Shown: positions 1 through 11,689 of the stretch, one piece after another
Layout: each line of letters starts with the position of its first letter
Position numbering within the stretch: the first letter of the stretch is position 1
DNA from: Siphonodentalium dalli
Lineage: Eukaryota > Mollusca > Scaphopoda > Gadilida > Siphonodentaliidae
NCBI GenBank assembly: GCA_032622095.1
Contig: CP136067.1
Span: forward strand, 177,912,556-177,976,555
DNA: 64,000 bases
Reading direction: 5' to 3'
The notes under the pieces: model-generated
What the model was told of the DNA's origin: nothing
The model's input: the letters and a program-made list of their open reading frames with translations, nothing else
Databases searched by the model: none
Translations under genes and position numbers: made by a program

Positions 1-667
1 ATGTAATATTTGGATAATTTAAACGCGATATAATAACGTTTGCTTGCATCGCGAATTTCGATTTCGATTCCAGCCCAGCCAGAGTGATTGAGATTTTCTC
101 ATTGCACGCGACATTTATACTTTAGGTCAATCCATTGCAAATAGTTGACAGTCCATAATATGTTATAATTATGTTCTCAATAAAATGCAAACCGCGGCTA
201 CGAATGAACTTCACTGTGCATAATTCCGACATTTTGGAACGTCGGCCATTGAAAGACGCACACGTTTATTTCAGATTACGACATTAATGCTTTAAGCACA
301 CCGATCTACTGTGCGACAAAAGTGCTCGCAAAAATTCAAAACAGCATTGTCGTATTAGATAAAATTGGTGACATCAAAAATAAGATATAGTCTATATACG
401 ACCAAAAGCGTCCGGCTTTGGTTCGTTATAATTCGTTAGATTCGTCCCGAAAAATGGATACATCGCAACAGCATCACCTTTCCCCACCAGCATCAGATAT
501 TATCAGCAGAAACCACCAACAATATAACACGTAGCGCTGCAACAGGTTCATTCGACAAGACGTGTGCACATCTTCCACCAATATACATGTACGTGCATTT
601 AGTGTACACATATTTTTATTTCCAAATCCAAACAAATAACATGTACAGATGACACAAAATAGAAGAG
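1..667. other. Non-coding, nothing recognised
   Basis: AT-rich sequence with only short chance ORFs. No splice-flanked exon, RNA gene or clear repeat seen. Confidence 0.5.
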
Positions 668-1168
668 TTAAAGGCACGTGCGGCCTTAATTGTCGAAAAT
701 ATTCATATTTGTTCCAAACACCGTAAACAGAAAAACATTAAAACGCATACAGTTCCATTCAGATATACCATGACCATCGCGTAAACAGCATGTATCATAA
801 ATACCTACTATATTTTACATAAGCAAGAGCCTGATTGTGTTACAGAAGACAGCACAATGCTACTGGCTAATCACACACAAATGGCATAAACGCTCTTTAT
901 TAGTTCCATATCAGGTATTCCCCAACAACGAACGCTCTTTATGTTTACCATCATAATATAAACAAACACCAGAAAAGTTACTTTTTAGGCTTTTGTTTAC
1001 ATAACAATGGTCAAAGATGTGACAATAACATACTGTTTATGCGATATTTCTTATTTGTATACGGACAAAGTCTGTCTACATTTTGATGTTCTTTCTGTTT
1101 GTGACGGTTTTTGACGGGTGGAAATATTTTCACAGGATACCCACCGCGAAGGCCAACCGTACCTTTAA
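668..1168 (+). mobile_element. TTAA-flanked MITE, copy 1
   Basis: The element is bounded by TTAA on both sides (668-671 and 1165-1168). Its inverted ends read TTAAAGGCACG and, on the complement, TTAAAGGTACGG. It aligns along its length with 37921-38441 in the same orientation and with 33750-34242 in reverse. It carries no ORF. It contains two ACGCTCTTTAT words about 42 bp apart (890 and 932). A TTAA target is typical of piggyBac-type elements, but these ends do not start with CCC, so the superfamily is open. Confidence 0.7.
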
Positions 1169-2654
1169 TGTATGGAAACGAGTATCAGACAACAAGCCCG
1201 AGGGCTCGCTCATATGAATTCTTCTTCTTTTTAGCTACATGCCCCGTCCCCAATAAGTGAAGGGGGGTATAGGTCAGACGGAAAGGGTTGGAAATAATAT
1301 TTTTCATGAGAAATGGAGATATATAACTTAATTTGAGTTAGGTATGGAACACAACGGTAGAAGATAGTGTTAGGGATAGCAGGGGGATACATATATATAT
1401 AGAGAGAGGGGGCTAGAAGACAAGAGGTAAAGATGAAGTCGTGAGATGAAGACAGTGGTGCGGAGTTTTTAATAACCGGGTTGTTGCGTGATTAAAATGA
1501 TACTCGTCTACAGTAATCTTCATGCGTCAGGCGCCATGGGAGGGGGGTCAATCGCAATGGCTGTTAACATATTACATAATCAAAATATTTTGTCGTGGAC
1601 TATATATCTTCGGTGAGAACAAGAACATATTCAGCGGCACTAACCCGACGTGGATTTAGCCCATATAACCACAATCTCGTGTTATATACTAATATAATTA
1701 GATCGGACCAATGAGCCTTTGTGGAAGATTTTGATGGCCATATAGATGTGTATATCGACTTTAAAGGAGGCAAGTTTTAAAGTTTCCGTCGCAATAATTC
1801 TCAATGTATGCTCATGTATTCATATTTGTATTTAGTTATGCACACTTATTTCATAAAGCAATCCCCCGTTGTCTGAGAAATATGAGTATTTACGTTTGTG
1901 TGTGGCTGGGTTATGGCACTGATGCCTCACTTCGTCAGCTATTTGACGGATCAAATGATTTGCCAGAAAGCGTGTGATGTCATACTGTACCGTTGGGAAT
2001 TCCGACAGTATTTTCTCAATATGGAGGACAGAAACATTTTCGAGATTTCTGAGTCTGACAATTCTTCCTCGTTGATTCGTCTGCCGAATATATATTAGTT
2101 TCGACAATGGGAGCGTAAATGCACCAGCCGGAATCACCAGAAGCCAGAAAACAGTATAGTGTGAGTCCAACAAACGAACCAGACCTTGAATGACGAAGAC
2201 ATGAACATCGTGTCGGAGAATGGTGAGTGTTGATCCAAAATGTCGCTGTTACTTTGAGAACATGTGAACAGAAAATTGGAAGTAAATACTAGCGAGAGCC
2301 GCCTTTATTCGAGCATGTATGTGTAATGATCATAATGCATACTCAATACAGCGAAAATATGAAATATAATTCAAGGAAAAGTTGTGTGTCTACCGAAGTG
2401 TCGGCCTAAGCATAACGTTTGTCATGTATTGAAATTATTGACTCGGCCCAATGCCAGTCAACGGCTGTTCACGGATTGACATTGGATTCAGCTATCAGTA
2501 TCAAAATCAGTGACAATGTTTACACTGGATTAATAAATAAATAATAATAATTTGCCAAAAAATGAGCTAACTTTTCAATGTGTTTTTGAATTTTTATTAG
2601 CCAAATGACAACATTAAAATTATGTTAGGTAGACGAGATTTTACAGTGAAAGTT
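1169..2654. other. Non-coding, one doubtful ORF
   Basis: Contains a short AT/AG microsatellite near 1388-1410. A minus-strand 113-codon open frame at 1832-2173 has no ATG and no convincing splice sites. No recognised gene. Confidence 0.4.
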
Positions 2655-2870
2655 ATCTTGAAATCTCAACATGTTATATCGACATACATCTCGATATCCC
2701 GACATACGCATATTAAGATCTGAACATATTACTAGTATCTCGCGATATTGAGATCTCAACATATCGTCTTGAGATCTGGACATATTATATCGACATGCGA
2801 TCGCGTGATAGTATGTTAAGATCTCACGATGCTTTTGTCGAGATCTCAATATAATACATGTATCCCCGTG
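2655..2870. repeat. Degenerate repeat of palindromic GAGATCTC words
   Basis: Words such as GAGATCTCAACATAT and TATATCGACAT recur on both strands in an irregular array. Because the core word is its own reverse complement, the stretch can fold in many ways. No coding potential beyond a chance ORF. Confidence 0.5.
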
Positions 2871-3638
2871 CAAAAATGTATTGACCATGTCGCAAATCAG
2901 CCACGTAAGATATGATTCTGGGTACCATATTATTATTGTGAACCTGTTCACTGTTCTCGGCATTTGGTTTTCAACCACCAGTACCATACATACTTGGGTA
3001 TAATTGGGCAACATTTACCCCCTCAAATTTGCCAAATAGGATGAAATATCATTATAAGTTTATTTTCTGTCATATGTAGATGCTGGGTGGGGGATACAAT
3101 ACCTGGTATCTAATTCCCCCTCCACCCCAAAATCCTGACTCAAACAACTTGTCTTTTTAACAATTTAATTTCTCGCCATATCGTGACTATACATTAAAGC
3201 ACAATACGCAATAAATTAATAGGCTTATTTTTTGTCATATGTTGACTGCTGGTGGTGTGAGCGTTTGGCAGACTGAGAATAGTAAATAAAAGGGGGATAT
3301 GCACCGGGGGATATATCGTGGTACAAGGTACACCAAGTAAACAAACCATAAGTCACATGAATCCTGAAAAAACAAGATTTTAACAGACCTGGAAAACCAA
3401 ATAGACATCTGGTAAACAATTCGGCATATATAACTCATGAAAACAAATGTGTGCCCAACTTGTCCAAAATACATGCACATATATCCATGAGAACAAGCGG
3501 ACGGACAGACTCATGCCCACTGTCATTCATCAAAAAATAGGTCGAGTTTGTTACATTTGTCACAGTTTGCATCAACTAAATTAGAGCAATTGAATGTTAA
3601 GTCTGAGTTATTCCGTAATATTTCCTCGGTCATTTCAG
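2871..3638. other. Non-coding, nothing recognised
   Basis: AT-rich sequence with a tandem-like pair of similar segments (around 3060 and 3240, both with TTTTTGTCATATGT-type text). If the exon at 3639 is real, its 3' splice site closes this stretch and the stretch would be intronic. Confidence 0.4.
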
Positions 3639-3900
3639 GTGTTCATGTAGCCTATGTAATGTGGTGGAGTTGACCTGTGAGTGCAGATGTTGCCATGGGA
3701 TGGCGAAAGTTAAGGCCAAGCTGAAGGAAATGGCTAAAGAGTTTACAGAGGAAGGACACTTTAAGTGTATGACTGAGACTGCCCCCACAGGAGTGTGTGA
3801 CTGGACCCATGCGTACTTGAAGTTACATGGTTTGGATATCAGCAGCAATATAGTCATCCGTTCAATTGATATCCCCACAAGCACTAACAAACTGGCATAA
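3639..3900 (+). CDS. Possible terminal exon, Cys-rich protein of unknown function
   Basis: I do not recognise this protein. A good acceptor (tttcag ending at 3638) is followed by an open frame of about 86 codons to a TAA at 3898-3900. The first part is cysteine-rich (C-x-C-x-x-C, then C-E-C-R-C-C), followed by an amphipathic Lys/Glu-rich helix (KVKAKLKEMAKEF) and a C-terminal segment with further Cys. A polyadenylation signal follows 146 bp downstream. GC content and codon use are higher than in the flanks, which favours real coding. No upstream exon was found in this window (3.6 kb available). It could equally be a fragment of a mobile-element gene. Confidence 0.4.
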
Positions 3901-4045
3901 CAGGCAGTTTATTTGATGGTGCTATGGCTACCCTGGTTTAAATAACCGCAGACCTCTTCCATTGTGTGTTGTGAATGCCACCAGGCATGCTTTCCAAATG
4001 ATGGTGGGAATTACATGGGATTTCGCCTACCTGACCTACAGATTG

Positions 4046-4051
4046 AATAAA
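4046..4051 (+). promoter_or_regulatory. Polyadenylation signal AATAAA
   Basis: An AATAAATAAAT stretch lies 146 bp after the stop of the putative terminal exon at 3639-3900, a normal distance for a short 3' UTR. Confidence 0.35.
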
Positions 4052-4608
4052 TAAATGAAAATGCTAATAGATTATTGTTACAATGCATCTCACAATCTTC
4101 GTCTCCCATAAAATGCATCCGATAAGATATCAAAGTGTTATTTAAAACAAAGCTTTCAAGTAAGTGGAGCTAAATAGTGCATTAATCCTTCATGTGAGTA
4201 GAAACTCTCAGGTCATGTTTTTTTCTATAGACTGAACACATAGAAATGTAAATTACCCCCCTGACACTTAATAACCAAATTGTACTGAAATTTATAAGTG
4301 ATTTTTTTTTCGGGGGGGGGGGGGGGATAAGTTACTTGTTTTTATTGTTCGTTCTCCAGAAAAAAATCGATTTCATGACAGGCGTTATAGTCTAAATAAT
4401 GCCGAAAGAATCTGGTATTTTCTAGATTCAACGAAAAATTCACATATATATAAACTTTAGGATATTCTCTAGAGACTTACCAGATATAAGTATGAAAACT
4501 ATTTGGCATCACCACCAACAATATGACATGCAATATTGTTCACACAAAAAAACATAATTTAACCATTCCTATGCTAAATACTCATTGTCGAGTAGTTCCA
4601 AATGAAAT

Positions 4609-4654
4609 GTTCAGATAATATGTTCAACAAATGACCTGAACTTATTATCTGAAC
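4609..4654. repeat. Short hairpin, GTTCAGATAATA arms
   Basis: GTTCAGATAATA and its inverse TATTATCTGAAC flank a loop of about 20 bp. The same hairpin, with a preceding AGTAGTTCC, occurs at 45007-45047, so this is a dispersed small element. Confidence 0.6.
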
Positions 4655-4732
4655 TTTTCTCACCAATGAATAATGAATTACTAGATGAGGTACCCGGTAT
4701 TTCTCGGGTAAAGAATAAGTAAATCATTTTTA

Positions 4733-5189
4733 TGTGATGAATGATGTACTACACAAAAAATTATATTTCTTGAGTGTTCTTTGAAAAAATGACTTTGAAC
4801 CAGTTGTTGACAAATGATATATTAACTTCACAATATGGTTGACTGAGATCCAGCAGTTTATGGGTCACCTTTTCATGGCTTACGTCCAGTCTGGTGTGAT
4901 TGTATTTTAGCTGGTGTCAACTTCCACAAGTGATTATCATATGATTGAGTGGTGACCTACTTACTCGAAATAGTGTGGTGGTCTGGTATGGTTTGATTGA
5001 GGATTAACATTCTATTGTCAACAGAGTTCACAGTGGTTACACTGGCCGTTGCTAACTCATACCTGCTAGCATTCACACAGCCAATGTCTAAGCAAGTATA
5101 TATAATTTTTCAACAACTGGTTCAAATTAATTTTTTCAAAGAACGCTCACGAAATATAATATTGTTTTTATAGTACATCATTCATCACA
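4733..5189. mobile_element. MITE with about 90-bp terminal inverted repeats
   Basis: The left end starts TGTGATGAATGATGTACT. The right end is its inverse and finishes at 5189. The inverted match continues for about 90 bp with a few differences, including GTTCTTTGAAAAAAT and GAACCAGTTGTTGA. The interior of about 270 bp has no ORF. No clear target-site duplication was seen. It is probably a non-autonomous DNA transposon. Confidence 0.7.
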
Positions 5190-7749
5190 GTGTTCAGTAC
5201 ATATTCCCATATTTGATTCTTAGATATGGACTTTGTTTTTCTTGGACCATTGCCTGTAAATTTTATTGTTTTAAATCTCAATAAAGTTCACATTTTGTAT
5301 TTCTATAATCCACCATGAAGTATACTCGTAACATGTTGCATCAATGGGCATGGTTTCTGTGATTACTAATATACATGAACAGAATCCTTTATTTTGACTC
5401 TATCAAATGTTGGAAAATTTGGGTCCACAGAGCCCTTAAGATGGTTTTAAGTTATACCTTCAGTCAGTGCGTTTCATGAACAAGTCCTAACTTAATATGG
5501 TCTTAACGTTGGTCTTAACTTTAAGTCTGGGGAGGCGTCTTAAGATATAGACCGACCACCAGATGAGGGTAGTATCACACGAACGGGTAGAAATTTTGAC
5601 GCTATCTCCAATTATCCTTGCCCCATGCGGATTCCACAACACTGAGGTATCCATGGCGGAGCAGGTGGAAAATATATTTTTTGACCTTCAATTTTCAGTA
5701 TAATTAGGAAACCAATAAAGACAAATGTCGAATAAAATATACTTGAATATCAGATATTTATATCTATCTGGGTTGCTTAACATTAATGATGTGCAATAGA
5801 TGATATTCTCCAAAAATGTTTGTGAAAAATTAACGAAAATGCCAAACAAATGCATACATTGCAGTGCTTTTTCAAAACAGTTTTCCAGAAGATTTTCTAT
5901 AAAATTTTCATTTTTTGGTATAAAGCTCTCAGTGATGCATCAACATTTTCAGGATTATATACCTGATTAATTGATATCAACATCACAACCTCTGATATCC
6001 AACAAGCCGAGATATTTTCAAAAACCCTCCCCCTAAAACTTATTTTCTATCTTAAAATACCTGTCAAGTCAGAATAGCCCGTTTTGGTTCCGTTTTGTTA
6101 ACCAATTCAGAATCTTATCATAGTATATATCATGGAATTAGAATGTATTTCAGGAGGTTTATGTTATGGGAGAGTCTATTTTGTTTAAATATTTGATTTT
6201 GTTGGGGTAAATTAGTTAAAATTAAGATTATTTTTAAGTGAAAAATTCCCATGACTTCGTTAGTTTTATGGATACAGCTGCAAAACATGCACCACAATAA
6301 GCATAACTTCATCCCCAATACCCAATTATATTCACATATAATATTATAGAGTTATCCCTCATTCTGAATTCGCATAACTTCACAATCTGCGTTATATTTA
6401 CCTCATCAAGGATCCCGTAGAAATCATATGGAATATTTTTATTTATCGACCTGGCTTTAATCCCGAAACGTGACGTACATGTATCACAGTTGCCATGTCA
6501 TGGTAGATATTGTTGAACTCTTGGATGCACTTCCAAGTTGTGGAATCAGACACCATCATCACATTTAAGCAGAATCTAGATGAACACCCGAGACATCTTA
6601 GATACATCTACGATGAATAACTTTATTATATAACATTTTTGCTTTTATACCATACATTATGTCGATTTTTGTATAATTGTGTACTATCGGACAAAAGTCA
6701 TAGACTTACTTCCGAGAAGTATATGTTATGTTATGCTATGTTATGTAACAATGAAAACAACTTCAGCCTTTATGTGGTATAAATTTCGAACAAATGTGTC
6801 AGGCATGCAATGTTTACCAACGTTTTGGGGGAGGGGGGGGCTGGATAAACACCCCTGTCGCCATATCCATATCAAGATAGCGCGGTCGTCGCTAGCCATG
6901 TTGCCGATATTCATGATCACTATTATCTTCAAATTGCCTTGTCAAAACCATTTTTATCATAACTTAAATGGATTCTCCCACTTAGTTATAAGTATATATT
7001 AGAATATTTTATCTCACGTGACTATCTAAGCCTTATCCACGCTTGTGATTGGTTGATTGACATTCACTATTATCGATAGTGTCGTCCACGAAGCCATAGT
7101 GGGCCTCCTAATTTTAGCACACCCACTATCGCTTGGAAAATCCAGAAATCTATTTTAGCATGCCCACTATTCCGGGCAGTTAATTTGAAAGTCATCTCCG
7201 TCTCGCTGCAAAAGTTCAACATATTTTTATCCGAAATGTCTTTGTAATCGAAAACTAGAGCAAAATAAATGATCGTAAGCAATTTCTTTATGTTATTTGT
7301 GATGTTTTACCCATGTTTGATGTGGCGATTTGTCATGTTCCTTTCTCCACTGATCACAATATCGCTTCTATATTTTTGTCTATTTCCTCAGTTCGCGCTA
7401 CTAAATTTTCTGAACGAATCTTCAGTTTGTTTTTGGTAAAAAAAAATATTGTTTTGAACTGATGTCATTGTTTAACAACAAACGACGTCTGCTTTCCATT
7501 GTTAATAATTATCGAGGAAGAAAATTTAAGATTTGCCCAATTAGAAGCCGGGCAATTTATTGAAGAAAATTTGACAAGCAAAAAAAAAAAACAACAACAA
7601 AACTTTGCACTGGAAATATTGAAATCGTTCTGCAATGAAAAGGGAATACATGGGAATATATAGATGATTGTGAACTGTTTGACATTATGGGTCCTGGGAC
7701 AGAATGAAAAACGTTCGATAAAATATAATAAATATTGCAATGCTTGTCG
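5190..7749. other. Long non-coding stretch
   Basis: No exon-like ORF with splice sites was seen. A stretch at 5410-5560 repeats CTTAAG/GTCTTAA words and may be an old repeat. Around 7108-7170 a TTTTAGCAxxCCCACTAT phrase occurs twice. G-runs occur at 6826-6840. Confidence 0.4.
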
Positions 7750-7849
7750 GTGACAATGCCAAAATAGTGGTCCTCGGTGGAGGAATAGTCCCCTGGCCTC
7801 CGGCTCGGGGACTATTCCTCCCCTCGGACCACTATTTTGGCATAGTCAC
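7750..7849. repeat. 100-bp near-perfect hairpin
   Basis: The left arm GTGACAATGCCAAAATAGTG and the following 25 bp are matched almost exactly by the inverse sequence ending CACTATTTTGGCATAGTCAC. The loop is about 10 bp (tggcctccgg). The GC-rich centre gives a very stable stem. No RNA gene family recognised; a hairpin-type MITE is likely. Confidence 0.75.
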
Positions 7850-8013
7850 ATCCAAGCCGTGCAATATTTATATAATAGTCTGTTATTCGTCTGGATGGGG
7901 TCTTCATCAATCACAAGCAGACGACAGACAATACCAGTACAGACGGAGTCCTATCTATTGGAGCGAAATGTACGTTTGTGGTCGGGTGTTGAACTTCTTA
8001 TCGGAACACTTAC

Positions 8014-8347
8014 TAAGGGAACTACTCGACCATGAGTATTTAGTATAGCAATGGTTATATATTAAGGGAACTACTCGACCGTGAGTATTTAGTATAGCAA
8101 TGGTTATATATTAAGGGAACTACTCGACCGTGAGTATTTAGTATAGCAATGGTTATATATTAAGGGAACTACTCGACCGTGAGTATTTAGTACAGCAATG
8201 GTTAATAAGGGAACTACTCGACCATGATTATTTAGTATAGCAATGGTTAATAAGGGAACTACTCGACCGTGAGTATTTAGTATAGCAAGGATGAATTAGG
8301 TAATTACTCGACCATGAGTATTTAGTATAGCAATGGTTACATATTAA
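8014..8347. repeat. Tandem repeat, 45-49 bp unit, about 7-8 copies
   Basis: The unit begins TAAGGGAACTACTCGACC and continues GTGAGTATTTAGTATAGCAA. Four units of 49 bp start at 8014, 8063, 8112 and 8161. Units of 45 bp then start at 8206 and 8251, followed by degenerate copies. It lies just downstream of the MFS copy A 3' end. Confidence 0.85.
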
Positions 8348-8754
8348 GCTGAGCAATTCGATGTCAATGATATCGGCGATAACAACTCGGCGATAACAAA
8401 TCGCCTTGTTGTAGAGTCGTGCCATATATAAACAACATAGTACAAGTATTCAAATGTTGCCAAGGTAGGTACAGACTAATCAAAATAATGGACATGACAG
8501 CGCTTGTTGCATGGTGCATGGCTTTCGACCAGGGGCATTCTTCTAGGCAACGCATGAAGTTTAAACTGCATATAATCAGCTTGACATAACAAATATATTG
8601 CGAAATGACAATGACACTGCCAACTGATTAACGGCATTGTCGGTTCTCAATATATGTGTTAATGTACTAAGCAATGAGCGTTGCCTTCCCCATTATGTAA
8701 ACCACCTATATCTGTTTTATTAGAGTCTCATCTGGTGAATACGGCTGCAATTAT

Positions 8755-9833
8755 TCACTGTGACCAATGGAGTTGCTTTATCTCGCCGTTCTGCAACTGT
8801 TCATATTCTGCCACCCGCTTGCGTGTCTCCAACACCTGTCGAACTATTTCTACCGTCGTTAGTATCAGTGACACAGCTGAAACTCCCGCGAAAAGTAGGT
8901 AACCAGATTGAATGCACACCATCCCAGTGCAATCTATAGCACCCTCCTCGTCGATGTTAATTTCGTACAGATGACCAAAAACGTATTGCAATATAAATGT
9001 GACGATGGACTGAACTAATTTCATGGCGCCCCATAGTATCCCAAACTTGTCGATGCCAAATTGTTCGCTGACTTCCGTCGAAAGTAAAGAGAACAATGTT
9101 CCCGAACATGCCGACATTGCGACTGTACATATGGCGAACATCACAACGTTGTAACTGACCGTTGCGTATAGAATCGCGCTGACTACGCTAAGTAAGCCCA
9201 CGGCTTCCAAAACATATATTCTTCTTCCGCGCAACAGGTCAGTGAGAAGTCCACCGGAGACACCTGAAATCACTCCACCGGCTGTGTACGCTATAAACAT
9301 TGTTTCGTCATACTCGCTCAGGCCGAGAGATTTCGTTGCAACAGTCACATTATTGAACATAGCTGTACCGCTCGAAATAATGCAGACATATGGCCAAAAT
9401 ATTATATGAAAGGCGCGAGTGTTAACTACCTCAAAATAGGAATTATATATTTTCGCGGGTGTAGGCGGCGTGTTGTTGTTTGTCATATCAGTTGTCACCA
9501 CAGAGAACGAATCATCAATGATTGATTTTTCCGGCACTGGTTGATTTATATCGAAATTCGTTTTCTCAGGTCTTGTGCTATAGAATTTACAGAATAACAC
9601 ACACAACATATCAATTGTCACAAAACAGAACAGTGAAAGCAGAAGGTATCCTGATATGTTGGATGCAGCGCCACCGTCTCCGATATAGTAGTTACCGTAT
9701 ATCTGCGACCACGTGGTGAAACTGAAGGAGTATGCTGCAACCTGTATTCCCATGACAATGCCACGCCACTGTGGGTCCATGTTGGCCATATTCACAATTT
9801 GTGTTGCGAGTAGGCAGAAATATATGGAAATAC
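8755..9833 (-). CDS. MFS transporter (Nodulin-like/NFD4-type), copy A, last coding exon
   Basis: This exon encodes the C-terminal 358 residues of a 12-helix MFS permease, so it is expected to be a membrane carrier; the substrate is unknown. The acceptor (ttacag, exon starting at 9833) gives phase 2 and joins exon 3 (18964) by completing an AGT Ser codon. Visible features are TM5-TM6 with MDPQWRGIVMG, which resembles the FPxSRGxVVGI segment of NFD4-type carriers, a hydrophilic central loop, and TM7-TM12. A motif-A-like GGLLTDLLRGRR lies between TM8 and TM9. The stop is at 8755-8757. It is about 92% identical to copy B (about 26 differences in 346 residues). The frame is fully open. A GTG at 9795 followed by MANM is not a real start, because the exon is open upstream to the acceptor. 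Confidence 0.85.
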
Positions 9834-10011
9834 CTGTAAAGCAAATTATAACAAGTTATAACCATATAACACTTTGCATACTAATAGTTCGGGAGCCCGC
9901 ATATGTTCTATTTACAGTTTTGCGTACAAAAGGTTTGACCCCCTAAAGTTGGTACCAATAATGGAACATTCTGAAAAACCGATTTCTTAAGTTGCGCATT
10001 CCTGGGGTTTA

Positions 10012-10330
10012 GGGGCTGCTGAACCCCAAAAAGTGCCAAAAATCACTTCTATTTACACTTCCGCGTACATCGATGAATTTTGGTTTGATGATACTCCTAA
10101 GTGTACTGATTAAGAAAACACAACTTAAGAAAGGGATTTTTCTGGGGTTTTCAGATAAGAAAGGGGGTCCCATGCTGAACCCCAAAACGTGATTTTTCAC
10201 TTTTGTTTACACTTTCGCGTACATCCATAATTTTTGGTCTCAAAGTACTTTGATATATACTAATTATAAAAACACAACTTAAGAAGCAACTTTTCCTGGG
10301 GTTTTAAGATAAGAAGGGGGTCATCGGGTC
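10012..10330. repeat. Subterminal tandem units of about 150 bp in the left foldback arm
   Basis: Successive units share GCTGAACCCCAAAA, AAAATCACTTxTATTTACA, xGCGTACATC and CTGGGGTTTTxAGATAAGAA. Units start near 10017, 10174 and 10330. The right arm keeps only the innermost unit and part of the next, so the arms are unequal. Confidence 0.65.
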
Positions 10331-11689
10331 ACCCCTCAACACGTAAAAAATCACTTTTATTTACATGATTGCATTCGTCCAACGTGTGTGTATGTGCGTA
10401 CACCCCTGGAACGTTGTACTATCACAACCAATACATCCCTTAATCGATACGATCAACTTAAGAAATATATATTCATGTCGTTTTCTGATAAGAACGAGAC
10501 TTGTTACCCCCCCCACAACCCGATCCATTTTCTAAAACTATAAGTGAGCCAGTTTTATGAAAATTATACCGGCAAAATCTAGTAAAATGTATACAAATGT
10601 ATATATTTTCGAGAAGCTAAGACATAATGACCCTTTTTTGGGCCAAAATTGAAACTCACCATCCAAGATGGCCGCCAAAATTCATGCTGTTTGGAACTGG
10701 TTGAGTAATGCAACTTTATTTTCTATATTAACTGATCATTGGAGCAATTAAATATGCAATTATTGGGGTCCTAACCCCTTCCGATCCCTCAAAAATTTGA
10801 GTGTATGCGGTATAAAAGTTTACCCAAAAAAATCATAATTGGGATTCTAGTCATATTTCAACAAGAAAGGAACAGAACTTTGTAATGTGAGTGAGGCATA
10901 TCATTACCTATGCATATTCCAAATCACTGGAACCAAAATTCTTACTTTGGCTCAAAATGGCTGCCAATATGGCCGCCAAAATATGGAAAATGGTAAATAT
11001 TACACCAGCGTGTCCTGCAATCGCTTACAAGTTGTATTGATGTATACAATTGGCCATTCTGCATTCTATACATTCAATACTAACATGTCTGATGCACCAT
11101 GGTTAATTGTTACTATTTTCACCACTGACATCGTTAAAAATATTGGACTTTTCTCTAAATAACTTGACATAAATATTGGCAAAAATTTAGTTTTCAGGTT
11201 TGGACCATTTTTTTCAAGTAAAAATATAACTATCTTTGGATTGAAAGGTGTTTATTGTTTTGGTCTATCTTAAATGTGTCACACTACGGTGTTTATAGAC
11301 CAAGTTGCTCAAGATGGCTTCCAAAATGGCAACCATATTTGTAAAATGCTAATTTTTGACATATATCCCGAATATTCTCTGCATTATCCGAAAAGGTAAC
11401 AAATTATGACTCACTCGGTTATTATACGTGCTAGTTAATTAACTGACAACTACATGTTCTATTCCCAGTTGTCCCAGTTTTGTATGGGGCATGACAAATT
11501 CATTTTAAAGTATGTAATTTTGCCGAGAACCTCTTTTGTGATTTTGGCCATATTTATGGGAAGGAAATGGGCAGAACTTTGAGACAGAACTGAGATGGAC
11601 CATAATCTTTGGCTATTCTGGTCCATTATGATAAAAACAATGTCTACATGATACAGTGTGGATGCCAAGATCGTAGCCAGGGAGTTACT

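Noticed and set aside
1832-2173. 113-codon minus-strand ORF with a hydrophobic start
   Set aside because: No ATG, no convincing splice sites and no family resemblance. Length is plausible by chance.
4301-4327. Long G-run as a regulatory G-quadruplex
   Set aside because: A single homopolymer next to a T-run. No gene context supports function.
7740-8048. 102-codon ORF starting at the hairpin
   Set aside because: It runs through a perfect hairpin and into a tandem repeat, which is not expected of a gene.
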